Assembly: GCA_008125075.1 (NCBI GenBank)
Contig: VLTH01000002.1
Location: forward strand, 1,422,262-1,486,261
Direction: 5' to 3'
Length of the DNA: 64,000 bases
DNA from: Acetivibrio alkalicellulosi
GTDB taxonomy: Bacteria; Bacillota; Clostridia; Acetivibrionales; Acetivibrionaceae
In this document: one piece after another, positions 34,421 through 43,768 of the stretch
Layout of the letters: the number at the start of each line of letters is the position of its first letter
Position numbering within the stretch: the stretch's first letter is position 1
The notes under the pieces: generated by a model
What the model was told of the DNA's origin: nothing
Database searches by the model: none
Seen by the model: the letters and a program-made list of their open reading frames with translations, nothing else
Made by a program: the position numbers and the translations under genes

Positions 34421-36118
34421 TTAAAAGCCCTCATGTTCAATCCCTTTTAGAAATTTTTCAAACAATTCTACTTCTTTCCGAATTTCTTTTGGATTTTGTT
34501 TGTTAAGAATTGCTTCAAATCTATTAATTGCACGGGATATTTCCACTCTTAAATCCGATAGAGTTTCTTCATAGAGCCTTTCAGCTTTTTCCAGAAGATA
34601 CCGATTTTTTGTATTATCACGAGGATGAATTTTAATATCCTGAATTTCTTGTAACCGTTTTTCTACTTCTTGGGGTGTCATTTCTGTATCACTATTTACA
34701 ATAACCTTTCGCTTTGTCTCTCCTGTTTCTAGGGAAGTTACTTCTACTTCAAGTATTCCATTAATATCATATGTATAACGCAAATCAATTGCAGAATGAC
34801 CTGCTGGCGCAGATGGAACACATATATTTATTTCCCCCAATTTCAAATTATTCTTAACAAGACGATTTTCACCTTGATAAATCTCAACTCTTATACTTGT
34901 TTGGTTATCATATAAAGTATATAGTCTTTCTACTTTACTATATGGAACGATATTATTTCTCTCAATGATAGGAAGAAAAACACCTGTATCATACTCACCA
35001 AACTGATTTGTAACAGCTACAGCGGTACCTAAAGTATATGGACATACATCTGTTAATACAGTTTCTCTTAAATACTCATTCCTTTCCTTCATAGCTGCAT
35101 ATATTCCTGCTCCTAGTCCAACCACTTCATCTGGATTTAAATGACAAAGTGGTAATCGACCAAACATCTTAGCTACAAAAGATCTTACAATTGGCATTTT
35201 AGTAGAACCACCAACAAGAATAATCTCATCTAGGTCTTGAGTCTTCATTGAAGCATCACTTAAGACTCTAAGCAATGGTTGTTTTAGTTTAAGCAAAAGT
35301 TCTTGACATATGTTTTCAAAATCATTATTTGTTACTGTTAATGCATAGTTGTTTTTATTAATAAAGCAATTTATATTAAATTTTTCTGTGTTAGTTAATG
35401 CTATTTTACACTCTTCAGCTTGTTTTTTAATAGCTGAAAGAACCTTTAAATCAAGAGAGCTAACTTCAATACCTATATGCTCTAAAAAATGTTTTATTAA
35501 TAATTCATTGAAATCCTCTCCTCCAAGAAAATTATTGCCTGCAACAGCTCTAATCTCTAAAAGGTTATCAAACAAATCCAAAATAGAGACATCAAAGGTT
35601 CCTCCTCCAAGATCAAATACAAGAAACTTTTTTTCAGCATCATTTTGATGGAGACCATATGCTAATGAAGCAGCCGAAGGTTCATTTATTAATCGTTCAA
35701 CCTTTAAGCCAGCCATTTCACCAGCTTGTTTTGTTGCTCGCCTTTGTTTATCATTAAAATAGGCAGGAACGCTTATTACAGCTTCCTTTATTTCAGTATT
35801 TAAATAGGACTCTGCATCGGATTTTAAGGACTTTATAACAATAGAAGAGAGTTCTGTTGGAGTTAATTCATATTTTCCCAGTTTATATTTTTTATTTGTT
35901 CCCATATATCTTTTAAACACACTAGCTGTGAGCTGAGGATTTGTAATAAGTCTTTCTTTTGCTGCCCTTCCTACAATAAACTCACCGCTTTTAAGTACAC
36001 TCACAACAGAAGGTGTCAAATTCTCACCTAATGCATTTGGAATAATAATACATTCTTTATCAATAAAACACGAAACCAAACTGTTGGTAGTTCCTAAATC
36101 AATACCTATAATTGTCAT
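34421..36118 (-). CDS. hscC: HscC-type Hsp70 chaperone
   Basis: A 565-residue Hsp70, shorter than DnaK (about 610-640). The actin-like ATPase shows IGIDLGTTNSLVSCF, VFDLGGGTFDVSIL, GNNFLGGEDFN and ILVGGSTKMP. The substrate domain is present but the C-terminal lid is reduced and lacks the DnaK EEVD-like tail. Length, TDVCPYTLG and IYPRD/IHPRD-type motifs fit E. coli HscC (Hsc62) better than DnaK. It is the first gene of a tight three-gene operon with a DjlC-like J protein and a DUF1266 protein. No grpE or CIRCE is near. GGAGG precedes the ATG. It probably serves a small set of membrane-proximal clients. Confidence 0.88.
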   Translation of the reverse strand: MTIIGIDLGTTNSLVSCFIDKECIIIPNALGENLTPSVVSVLKSGEFIVGRAAKERLITNPQLTASVFKRYMGTNKKYKLGKYELTPTELSSIVIKSLKSDAESYLNTEIKEAVISVPAYFNDKQRRATKQAGEMAGLKVERLINEPSAASLAYGLHQNDAEKKFLVFDLGGGTFDVSILDLFDNLLEIRAVAGNNFLGGEDFNELLIKHFLEHIGIEVSSLDLKVLSAIKKQAEECKIALTNTEKFNINCFINKNNYALTVTNNDFENICQELLLKLKQPLLRVLSDASMKTQDLDEIILVGGSTKMPIVRSFVAKMFGRLPLCHLNPDEVVGLGAGIYAAMKERNEYLRETVLTDVCPYTLGTAVAVTNQFGEYDTGVFLPIIERNNIVPYSKVERLYTLYDNQTSIRVEIYQGENRLVKNNLKLGEINICVPSAPAGHSAIDLRYTYDINGILEVEVTSLETGETKRKVIVNSDTEMTPQEVEKRLQEIQDIKIHPRDNTKNRYLLEKAERLYEETLSDLRVEISRAINRFEAILNKQNPKEIRKEVELFEKFLKGIEHEGF

Positions 36119-36247
36119 TTCATTTTCCTCCTGTTTTATATATTAATAATACCATTTTTTATTTAAAACAGAAAGAGAAATTAACATAAAGACTCTTACG
36201 TTGTGTATAGGTATTTAGACAAATGCAAACTTTTAACACCTATCTGT

Positions 36248-36340
36248 CTACCTGCACTTTATAATCATCTCTTTTTGAATATCTATTATCAGTAATTATT
36301 ATGTCACCTTTGAAAAATTCTGAATCTTCCACTGTGATAT
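36248..36340 (-). pseudogene. 3' fragment of the 57.8-kb secreted-protein gene
   Basis: Thirty codons ending in SEFFKGDIIITDNRYSKRDD and YKVQVDR stop, nearly identical to the C-terminus of the protein at 57810-60332. The identity also continues past the stop codon. No upstream part of the gene is present. It directly follows the AAA/PD-(D/E)XK gene in the transcription direction. Confidence 0.88.
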
Positions 36341-36358
36341 ATAATTCTTGTTAAAAGC

Positions 36359-38077
36359 TTAATTTAACTCTTGGTAGAAGGTATCATTTTTCCCAATAGT
36401 TATTAAAATCATTTTCTTTAATGGTTTTTCACCGTCTTCTTTTATTTTATAGTCGTCAATATACTTTTTTAGTTGTTCTGTTGCTTCTTTTTTCTTTTGT
36501 TCTAATTTTTCTTTTGTGTAATCTCCTTCTTTTATATGTTTAAACTCTAACATATATCGAAAGTTTACCTCCTCTTTATAGGTAACCCCTTCTTTTAAAT
36601 ATAAATCGGAATATCCATTCCTTGTTTCTTTTTCACTCTCTAGCATATAAATTCCATCCACAAATAAAAGGGTAATAAAAATCGCCTTACTTGTCATCTC
36701 ATTATAAAAAGTTAAATCTCTGTTTGAAAGTTCTTTTCTGACTTCTTTATAAATCTCCATGATTTCTTTTACATTTGCATCTTTTCTCATTTTTTCAACA
36801 GCCAGTTTAATGTCACTCATTTTTTTAGTAAGACCAATTTCATAGGTCTTATATAAGTATTCCCAGTACATTATCTTTACTGAGTAGTTTGGAATCCCAA
36901 GATAAACAGACTTTCCCGATGTTGCCTTTATTGTCAAAAGACCAAGATAATATAATAAGCTAATAAAGTTTTCATCTTTTTCAGTTCCTTTATAGAGTTT
37001 GTCTATACCAAACCTGCTTTTAATTTCTATTGGTCCAACCAGTTTATCTTCTTCAATAATACTTCTTAATTCATCTTTGCTTTCAAAAATTTGAGCCAAA
37101 ACTCTTATTTTGCCATAGTCTGTTTTTATATTATCATCCAGCATATTGTCTGGATATTCTTTGTTGATATTCATTTTATTAGTTAGATATAATATCATTC
37201 CTGTATTATATATTGTTTCTGTGTTTTTCGAATTAAATTTGTAGCCATTATACAAATCCTTCATCATATCCATAAGATCATTTCTATCAACAAAATCACC
37301 TAATTGATAATGTGCTACTATTTCTTCTAACTCTTTTTCTGTAACTCCCATCATACTATTTAGAATATATTCATTAGTTAAATTTTCAAATATATTTGCA
37401 CCACTAGTCAAATCATCTAACAGTATAGGACTTACACCGGTTATAAATACCCTTGCGATAACCCCTTCTGCCGTTCCTTCTTTTATTTCTTTGTAAAAGC
37501 TTTTTATATATCCGTCCGTCTGAACAAGTTCTTTATACATGTGATCATCTTTAATCATCAATCCATTTGCAAAATTATCGTATTCATCTATTAATAGAAT
37601 TATTTTTTGGTTGTTTTTATTGAGTTTTTCCTTCAATATTTTAAAAATATTGATTGCACTTATATTATCTAGGTTAAACTTCACCCTATCAAAAAAAGAG
37701 CTATATCTATCAAAGCATACTCTAACAGAACTTCTGACTGTTTGATCTATACTCTTTATAATTTCCTCTTTACCTTGGTCTGTCACAACCCCTGCAAAGC
37801 TAAGTCTTAATACTAAGTATTTGTTTGCTTCCTCTGTCTTGTTTTTTCCTATATATAATGCTCCAAAATATTTTTCGAAGTTCTCCTTTTCTGCAACATC
37901 ATAATAGGTCTCTAGCATACTTAAAAAAAGACTTTTGCCAAATCTTCTGGGTCTAATAAAAAATTGAAATCTTGGCATCTTTTCAAGAATTTCAATATAG
38001 TTAGTTTTATCTATATAATACATGTTGTTATTTACAATTTCTTTGTAATTGCTTTCACCGTAAGGTATTTTCTTCAT
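36359..38077 (-). CDS. AAA-ATPase-like / PD-(D/E)XK protein, copy 2
   Basis: A 572-residue protein. The N-terminal AAA-ATPase-like domain carries RPRRFGKSLFL (P-loop-like, residues about 42-52) and LLIDEYDNFANG (Walker B-like). The C-terminus is a PD-(D/E)XK nuclease-like domain (DUF1703) with GYSDLYLK and YMLEFKH as candidate active-site blocks. This family is abundant and often multicopy in clostridial and Bacteroidetes genomes; its function is not established, although the nuclease fold suggests DNA metabolism or defence. It is about 90 percent identical by eye to the gene at 38575-40290 except for residues about 110-154 and about 395-420. AGGCGGG precedes the ATG. Confidence 0.88.
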   Translation of the reverse strand: MKKIPYGESNYKEIVNNNMYYIDKTNYIEILEKMPRFQFFIRPRRFGKSLFLSMLETYYDVAEKENFEKYFGALYIGKNKTEEANKYLVLRLSFAGVVTDQGKEEIIKSIDQTVRSSVRVCFDRYSSFFDRVKFNLDNISAINIFKILKEKLNKNNQKIILLIDEYDNFANGLMIKDDHMYKELVQTDGYIKSFYKEIKEGTAEGVIARVFITGVSPILLDDLTSGANIFENLTNEYILNSMMGVTEKELEEIVAHYQLGDFVDRNDLMDMMKDLYNGYKFNSKNTETIYNTGMILYLTNKMNINKEYPDNMLDDNIKTDYGKIRVLAQIFESKDELRSIIEEDKLVGPIEIKSRFGIDKLYKGTEKDENFISLLYYLGLLTIKATSGKSVYLGIPNYSVKIMYWEYLYKTYEIGLTKKMSDIKLAVEKMRKDANVKEIMEIYKEVRKELSNRDLTFYNEMTSKAIFITLLFVDGIYMLESEKETRNGYSDLYLKEGVTYKEEVNFRYMLEFKHIKEGDYTKEKLEQKKKEATEQLKKYIDDYKIKEDGEKPLKKMILITIGKNDTFYQELN

Positions 38078-38295
38078 AATTTCCCGCCTTTGCTATTAAT
38101 AAAAATCTAATGCAATCTATATAAAACTCATCAAATATTTCTCTCACCTTTATTATACTGAATATTTATTCTTTTTACTATTCCATCTTCAGCTTATGTA
38201 TCATTTACTACACTTGATTGTAGATTTTTTGCTAGCTCTAGTGTATGCATCACATACATTACTACTTGTTCTCTTGTTTATCCCGAGTTTTCTTC

Positions 38296-38364
38296 TTAGG
38301 TTTTTTTGTTTGATTTAAAGTTTTCTTTCCCCATTATATCCTTTCCACTATCATTACTTATCAT
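38296..38364 (-). CDS. small basic peptide, probably frameshifted
   Basis: GGAGGT precedes an ATG at 38364 that opens 22 codons (MISNDSGKDIMGKENFKSNK, then KT) before a stop directly after a run of seven A. With one A less the frame continues as PKKKTRDKQENK to a TAG, giving a 33-residue strongly basic peptide. It may be a decayed gene or use slippage. It lies between the two AAA/PD-(D/E)XK genes. Confidence 0.35.
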   Translation of the reverse strand: MISNDSGKDIMGKENFKSNKKT

Positions 38365-38574
38365 AATATTACCTCCTTTTATGTTTAGGTATTTTTGTTA
38401 AAATGACTAGTAAAAAACTATCCTCCGAATTAGTCGTCATTTGTCATTACTTTGTACTCTTGGCATAATTAGAAAATTATCTAACCAAAGAAAATATGTT
38501 CTCACTGATAAAGGACAAAAAATCACCACTGCTTCTTTAAGCTTATTTAATAACAAGGTACTATAAGTAAATTG

Positions 38575-40290
38575 TTAATTTAACTCTTGGTAGAAGATAT
38601 CATTTTTCCCAATAGTTATTATAATAATTTTCTTTAATGGTTTTTCACCGTCTTCTTTTATTTTATAGTCATCAATATACTTTTTTAGTTGTTCTGTTGC
38701 TTCTTTTTTCTTTTGTTCTAATTTTTCTTTTGTGTAATCTCCTTCTTTTATATGTTTAAACTCTAACATATATCTAAAGTTAACTTCTTCTTTATAAGTG
38801 ACCCCTTCTTTTAAATATAAATCAGAATACCCATTCCTTGTTTCTTTTTCACTCTCTAGCATATAAAAACCATCCACAAAAAGAAGTGTAATAAAAATAG
38901 CCTTACTTGTCATCTCATTATAAAAAGTTAAATCTCTGTTCGAAAGTTCTTTTCTGACTTCTTTATAAATCTCCATGATTTCTTTTATATTTGCATCTTT
39001 TCTCATTTTTTCAACAGCTAAAGTAATTTCTCTTGATTTTCTTTGTAATCCAATTTTATAATTATCAAATAAATATTCCCAGTACATCATCTTTACAGAA
39101 TAATTTGGTATACCTAAATAAACCTTCCTTCCTACCGCTTCTTTTATTGTCAAAAGACCAAGATAATATAATAAGCTAATAAAGTTTTCATCTTTTTCTG
39201 TTCCTTTATAGAGCTTGTCTATGCCAAACCTACTTTTAATTTCTAATGGTCCAACCAATTTATCTTCTTCAATCATACTTCTTAATTCATCTTTGCTTTC
39301 AAAGTTTTGTGCTAGTACTCTTATTTTGCCATAGTCTGTTTTTATATTATCGTCAAGCATATTGTCTGGATATTCTTTGTTCATATTCATTTTATTTGTT
39401 AAATAAAGGATCATTCCTGTGTTATATATTGTTTCAATTGTTTTTAAATTAAATCTATAACCATTATACAAATCCTTCATCATACTCATAAGATCATTTC
39501 TATCAACAAAATCACCTAATCTATAATGTTCTACTAATTCTTCTAACTCTTTTTCTGTAACTCCCATCATGCTATTTAGCATGTATTCATTGGTTAGATT
39601 CTCGAATATGTTTGCACCACTTGTTAAATCATCTAAAAGTATCGGACTTACACCTGTTATAAATACCTTAGCTATAACACCTTCTGCCGTTCCTTCTTTT
39701 ATTTCTTTGTAAAAGCTTTTAATATATCCATCAGTTTGCACAAGTTCCTTATACATGTGCTCATCTTTAATCATCAACCCATTTGCAAAATTATCATATT
39801 CATCTATTAATAGCATGATTTTTTGATTATTTTCTTTTATGATTGATATAAAAGTATTTAATGTACTCACTGCATTTTTATCTTTAATTCTTATGTCATC
39901 ATATTCTATAGAAGCGTATTTTTTTAGCATAGCATATATTTGATTATATATTGCTTCATCTATACTCTTTATAATTTCTTCTTTACCCTGATCTGTCACA
40001 ACTCCCGCAAAACTAAGTCTTAAAACTAAGTATTTGTTTGCTTCTTCTGTCTTGTTTTTTCCTATATAAAATTCTCCAAAGTATTTTTCGAAGTTCTCCT
40101 TTTCTGCCACATCATAATAGGTCTCTAGCATACTTAAAAAAAGACTTTTGCCAAATCTTCTGGGTCTAATAAAAAATTGAAATCTTGGCATCTTTTCAAG
40201 AATTTCAATATACTTAGTTTTATCTATATAATACATGTTGTTATTTACAATTTCTTTGTAATTGCTTTCACCGTAAGGTATTTTCTTCAT
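38575..40290 (-). CDS. AAA-ATPase-like / PD-(D/E)XK protein, copy 1
   Basis: 571 residues with the same architecture as its neighbour: RPRRFGKS at 42-49, LLIDEYD at 160-166, and a C-terminal PD-(D/E)XK domain with EFKH. Residues about 110-154 are unrelated in sequence to the same part of copy 2 while both sides are nearly identical, pointing to segmental exchange. GGAGGG precedes the ATG. A family A palindrome (40313-40413) and an AT-rich upstream block shared with 57.7 kb lie before it. It forms one edge of the SNF2-jetABC block. Confidence 0.88.
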   Translation of the reverse strand: MKKIPYGESNYKEIVNNNMYYIDKTKYIEILEKMPRFQFFIRPRRFGKSLFLSMLETYYDVAEKENFEKYFGEFYIGKNKTEEANKYLVLRLSFAGVVTDQGKEEIIKSIDEAIYNQIYAMLKKYASIEYDDIRIKDKNAVSTLNTFISIIKENNQKIMLLIDEYDNFANGLMIKDEHMYKELVQTDGYIKSFYKEIKEGTAEGVIAKVFITGVSPILLDDLTSGANIFENLTNEYMLNSMMGVTEKELEELVEHYRLGDFVDRNDLMSMMKDLYNGYRFNLKTIETIYNTGMILYLTNKMNMNKEYPDNMLDDNIKTDYGKIRVLAQNFESKDELRSMIEEDKLVGPLEIKSRFGIDKLYKGTEKDENFISLLYYLGLLTIKEAVGRKVYLGIPNYSVKMMYWEYLFDNYKIGLQRKSREITLAVEKMRKDANIKEIMEIYKEVRKELSNRDLTFYNEMTSKAIFITLLFVDGFYMLESEKETRNGYSDLYLKEGVTYKEEVNFRYMLEFKHIKEGDYTKEKLEQKKKEATEQLKKYIDDYKIKEDGEKPLKKIIIITIGKNDIFYQELN

Positions 40291-40312
40291 AATTTCCCTC
40301 CTGTATACCTAT

Positions 40313-40413
40313 TCTTCTTGAAAAGTTTGCGTTTATGTAAACTTTTCAAGAAGATGCAAATCCTCTGCTTATAACAGATGAACTTACTACTTTGATTGCT
40401 GCTTCGTTATAAT
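40313..40413 (+). repeat. family A two-hairpin repeat, copy A5
   Basis: TTCTTGAAAAGTTTGC pairs with GTAAACTTTTCAAGAA, then CCTCTGCTTATAAC, and a weaker outer palindrome ATAAC/GTTAT enclosing TTGATTGCTGCTTC. It lies in the 5' region of AAA copy 1. Confidence 0.7.
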
Positions 40414-40419
40414 ATCATT

Positions 40420-40545
40420 GAATACATATTTATTATACTTAATATTTCTTTCAATTACTATATTATTTCCAATAAATATATCTACATAGTTATTAATTTA
40501 TTTAGTTCTTTTGTTATCAAAATTCTAGTACCATCTTTGTCCCCC
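40420..40545. repeat. upstream block shared with 57.7 kb
   Basis: ACATATTTATTATACTTAAT, TTACTATATTATTTCCAAT and GTTATTAATTTATTTAGTTC match 57691-57785 in order. A weaker match precedes AAA copy 2 near 38140-38190. The block therefore travels with the 5' end of the AAA/PD-(D/E)XK gene. Confidence 0.65.
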
Positions 40546-40729
40546 TACTTATCGGGTGCATTTAATAAAGGTGTTCAAATATATGCACTCATACTAATCT
40601 ATTGTAATTTAATTCTTGTTGCAAGAGAACTAATATAATTGCTTTTTAATTCCTTTTAATATCACAGTCCCACCTATTACTATATTTTCAGCTTCAATTA
40701 CAACTTTTCTTTGTTCATTAGATTACTTT

Positions 40730-43543
40730 TTATAATCCAAATAAATCCCTTATTTCATCCTCATTAAGATTAATTATAGAATTCTCTCCTGGCTTTATAA
40801 TATTTTCCATCAAAACTCTCTTATTCTCCTGCATTTTTGCAATCTTTTCTTCAATTGTACCTTCTGTAAGCAGCTTATATACCTGAACAACATTTTTCTG
40901 CCCTATTCTATAAGCTCTGTCACTTGCCTGATCTTCAACTGCCGGGTTCCACCATGGGTCAAAATGAACCACAATATCTGCTTTAGTAAGATTAAGACCA
41001 GTTCCACCTGCTTTTAAAGATATTAAAAAAACTGCCTCTCTATCACTATTAAAATTATCTATTTCAACCTTTCTATCCTCTGGGCTCATAGTTCCATCAA
41101 GATAGTAATAGTTAATATTTCTAATTTCTAGCTCATCTCTTATTATCTTTAGCATTTTTGTAAACTGTGAAAATAGTAGTATACTGTGTCCAGAATTTAT
41201 TGACTCGTCTATTAGTTCTATTGCCATATCAAGCTTCCCACTTCCCCCATCATAATCCTTTATAAATGTAGCAGGGTGGGCACATATCTGCCTTAGCCTT
41301 GTCAAAGCCTTAAATATTCCTATTTGATTTCCCTCAACCCCTTCTTCTTCTAGCTCCTTTTTAAACTTCTTATAATACCCAACATATAGTTTTTTTTGCT
41401 CTTTTGTCATTTCCGTAAAAAAGTTTGTATTAATCTTTTGAGGAAGCTCATCTAATACATCTTTTTTTAACCTTCTTATACTAAATGGCTTAATTAACCT
41501 TGACAACTCATCTATTTTTTCTTGATTCTTTTCTTTTAAAATAGGATTTTCAAAGTTGTGAGAAAACTTATTCTTACTGTACAAATACCCAGGCATTACA
41601 AAATCAAAAATTGACCATACTTCCATAAGTCTATTTTCTATAGGCGTTCCTGTTAAGGCAAAGCAACATTTAGCCTTAAGGATTTTTACACTATTTGCAT
41701 TTAACGTCATAGGATTTTTTATATTTTGAGCTTCATCTATAAATACATAGGAAAATTGAACTTTTTTATAACTTTCCACATCATTTTTCAATGCACCGTA
41801 AGAAGTTACAATAATATCATATTCATTGCAGCATAAAATCATTAAATCTCTTTTTTCCTTAATACCGCTTATTAAGAGCACTTTTAACTTAGGAGTAAAC
41901 TTATTGGCTTCAACTTTCCAGTTGTAGACTATAGATGTTGGCGCAACAACCATGCAAGGAAGTTTTCTATCTTTTTCACTTGCTATAAAGGCAAGTACTT
42001 GAAGAGTTTTTCCAAGTCCCATGTCATCGGCTAGTATCCCACCAAAAGAATATTTAGAAAGACTTTTAAGCCACTTTACCCCTACTATCTGATAGTTTCT
42101 TAAAACACTTTTTAAATTATCATCTAAATCAAGCTCAACTTCTTGATTATCTGACAATCCATTAATAAGATTCTCTAAACGAGATTCCATTTTAACATTT
42201 TCTATACCCTTTTCTTTTAAGTAGTTGTCTATATAAATACACCTATTTAAAGGAACTTCAAAAATTCCGTTATTGATATCTTTCTCATTAATATCTAAAC
42301 TATTTAACAAATCAATAAATTTACTGCTTTCAACACTTTCAAGATTTATTATAGATCCATTTTTTAATCTATAGTACTTTTTACCTGACTTCATACACTC
42401 TAAAAGCTCTGCTAATTCTTTATTACTTACATTTTCTAAATTTATATTCATATAAATTAAAGATCCATCATCTGACAAACTAAGCCCTAAGCTATCTATA
42501 CTTCTAACATGAAGCTTTTTAAAATCTTCTGAATAATAAACTTGAGATAATTTCTTAAGATTTTTTAAATTGTCCGTCAATAAGTTCATTATTTTTTCAA
42601 CATTATCAAGTATAAAAAGCCTTTTATATTCTTTAAAATCATAGAATTTTAACTCATTCAAGATTTGATTTTCCATTTCAAATTCCCTAAAGCTTTTGTC
42701 TATATCCTTATCATCAAGGGGATTTATAATTTTATCTCCATAGCAAAATTCAACTTTTGACATAATTCCATTTACACCAACATCAAAAAAAACTTTTGCC
42801 AAAAGATTGTCTTTCATCATATCTTCTTTAACTGCTTCATCAATTGTAATGTCAATTTCGCCTGTGTATCGGTCTAAAAAATTCTTCTTAAAATACTTCT
42901 TGTCATCATCTGAAATTTTAAAAGACACTACATTACTATTATTTTTAAAACTATATAAGTTTTTAAAAGGCTCTCTACTTGGCTCAGGCAAATTTGCAAT
43001 TATTTTTTTATCTTTAAAAAATATATATTTAAAATCTAAACAAAGAGGCTCAAAATCACCATACTCAGAATAGTCCATCATTAAAATATTCAATCCATCT
43101 TTTCTTTTAACTAAAGTCTTTAGCTTCAAATTGTTTTTAAATAAAATTTCAGTCTTTATTATTTTACTTCTTATATCCCATATTAAATTTAAAAAACCTT
43201 CATTTTTATCTCTATCTAAAATCAACATATTTGTACGTAAATTCTTTTTATCAAAGTTTGATAAATACTCTAGCACACTTTGGGCTGAATCTTCAAAATA
43301 CATTTTAGATGGTTCAAATATAAAGTTTTTGCTAAAATGATACGGCTCTAAATTTTCTATAACTTCAAGTAACCTTGCAATATCTTTTACTATATACATT
43401 TTATCTAAGCCTATTGATATTGTAAGGCATAAAGCGTAAGTTTCATCAAAGCTTAAGCAAACTTCCATTTCAACTGGAAGTTTGCCATAAGAAGCTTTCA
43501 TACCTTTATAAAAAGTTGTTTTGTTAAAATCAATATACTCCAT
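40730..43543 (-). CDS. SNF2-family helicase/translocase
   Basis: 937 residues. Residues about 250-440 match the bacterial SNF2-associated region, followed by the two RecA-like lobes: Walker A DDMGLGKT (506-513), DEAQ box (603-606), LTGTPIENR (629-637), and the C-terminal motifs LLFSQFTKM, LISLKAGGTGLNL and DRAYRIGQ. It should translocate on duplex DNA using ATP and remodel bound protein. The usual N-terminal SWIM zinc finger of bacterial SNF2 proteins is missing, so it may be a shortened form. It is co-directional with jetABC but 225 bases away, with two palindromes between. Its place is where jetD would be expected in a Wadjet operon. Confidence 0.9.
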   Translation of the reverse strand: MEYIDFNKTTFYKGMKASYGKLPVEMEVCLSFDETYALCLTISIGLDKMYIVKDIARLLEVIENLEPYHFSKNFIFEPSKMYFEDSAQSVLEYLSNFDKKNLRTNMLILDRDKNEGFLNLIWDIRSKIIKTEILFKNNLKLKTLVKRKDGLNILMMDYSEYGDFEPLCLDFKYIFFKDKKIIANLPEPSREPFKNLYSFKNNSNVVSFKISDDDKKYFKKNFLDRYTGEIDITIDEAVKEDMMKDNLLAKVFFDVGVNGIMSKVEFCYGDKIINPLDDKDIDKSFREFEMENQILNELKFYDFKEYKRLFILDNVEKIMNLLTDNLKNLKKLSQVYYSEDFKKLHVRSIDSLGLSLSDDGSLIYMNINLENVSNKELAELLECMKSGKKYYRLKNGSIINLESVESSKFIDLLNSLDINEKDINNGIFEVPLNRCIYIDNYLKEKGIENVKMESRLENLINGLSDNQEVELDLDDNLKSVLRNYQIVGVKWLKSLSKYSFGGILADDMGLGKTLQVLAFIASEKDRKLPCMVVAPTSIVYNWKVEANKFTPKLKVLLISGIKEKRDLMILCCNEYDIIVTSYGALKNDVESYKKVQFSYVFIDEAQNIKNPMTLNANSVKILKAKCCFALTGTPIENRLMEVWSIFDFVMPGYLYSKNKFSHNFENPILKEKNQEKIDELSRLIKPFSIRRLKKDVLDELPQKINTNFFTEMTKEQKKLYVGYYKKFKKELEEEGVEGNQIGIFKALTRLRQICAHPATFIKDYDGGSGKLDMAIELIDESINSGHSILLFSQFTKMLKIIRDELEIRNINYYYLDGTMSPEDRKVEIDNFNSDREAVFLISLKAGGTGLNLTKADIVVHFDPWWNPAVEDQASDRAYRIGQKNVVQVYKLLTEGTIEEKIAKMQENKRVLMENIIKPGENSIINLNEDEIRDLFGL

Positions 43544-43566
43544 ATAACCACCACAGTATTATTCCT

Positions 43567-43664
43567 TGGAATACTGAAAATATAACTACGGCTATAATTT
43601 CACTTTAGGACTTATTTGATACAAATAGTCCACGTGAAAAAGCCGAAGTAATATTTCAGTTATT
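43567..43664 (+). repeat. family C palindrome, copy C6
   Basis: The most complete copy: ACTGAAAATATAACTACGGC at the left pairs with GCCGAAGTAATATTTCAGT at the right; the middle has GGACTTATTTGATACAAATA then GTCC, itself an inner inverted repeat. It lies between jetC and the SNF2 gene. Confidence 0.8.
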
Positions 43665-43671
43665 CCTTGGT

Positions 43672-43765
43672 AATGGCTAAGAAATAACATCCAATTCTCA
43701 TCGTCCAAAACCCGTTAAAACATCGGGATTTTGTCCTTGAGAATATGAAGTTATTTCTAAGGCAT
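43672..43765 (-). terminator. long imperfect hairpin after jetC
   Basis: GGCTAAGAAATAAC pairs with GTTATTTCTAAGGC, and inside ATTCTCATCGTCCAAAACCC pairs with a matching GGGATTTTGTCCTTGAGAAT. The outer arms end four bases from the jetC stop, so it may end the jetABC transcript, although no T-run is present. Confidence 0.6.
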
Positions 43766-43768
43766 TCC

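Noticed and set aside
40730-43543. SNF2 protein as a divergent JetD
   Set aside because: It has clear helicase motifs and no Toprim pattern, so it is not a JetD homologue even if it occupies that position.
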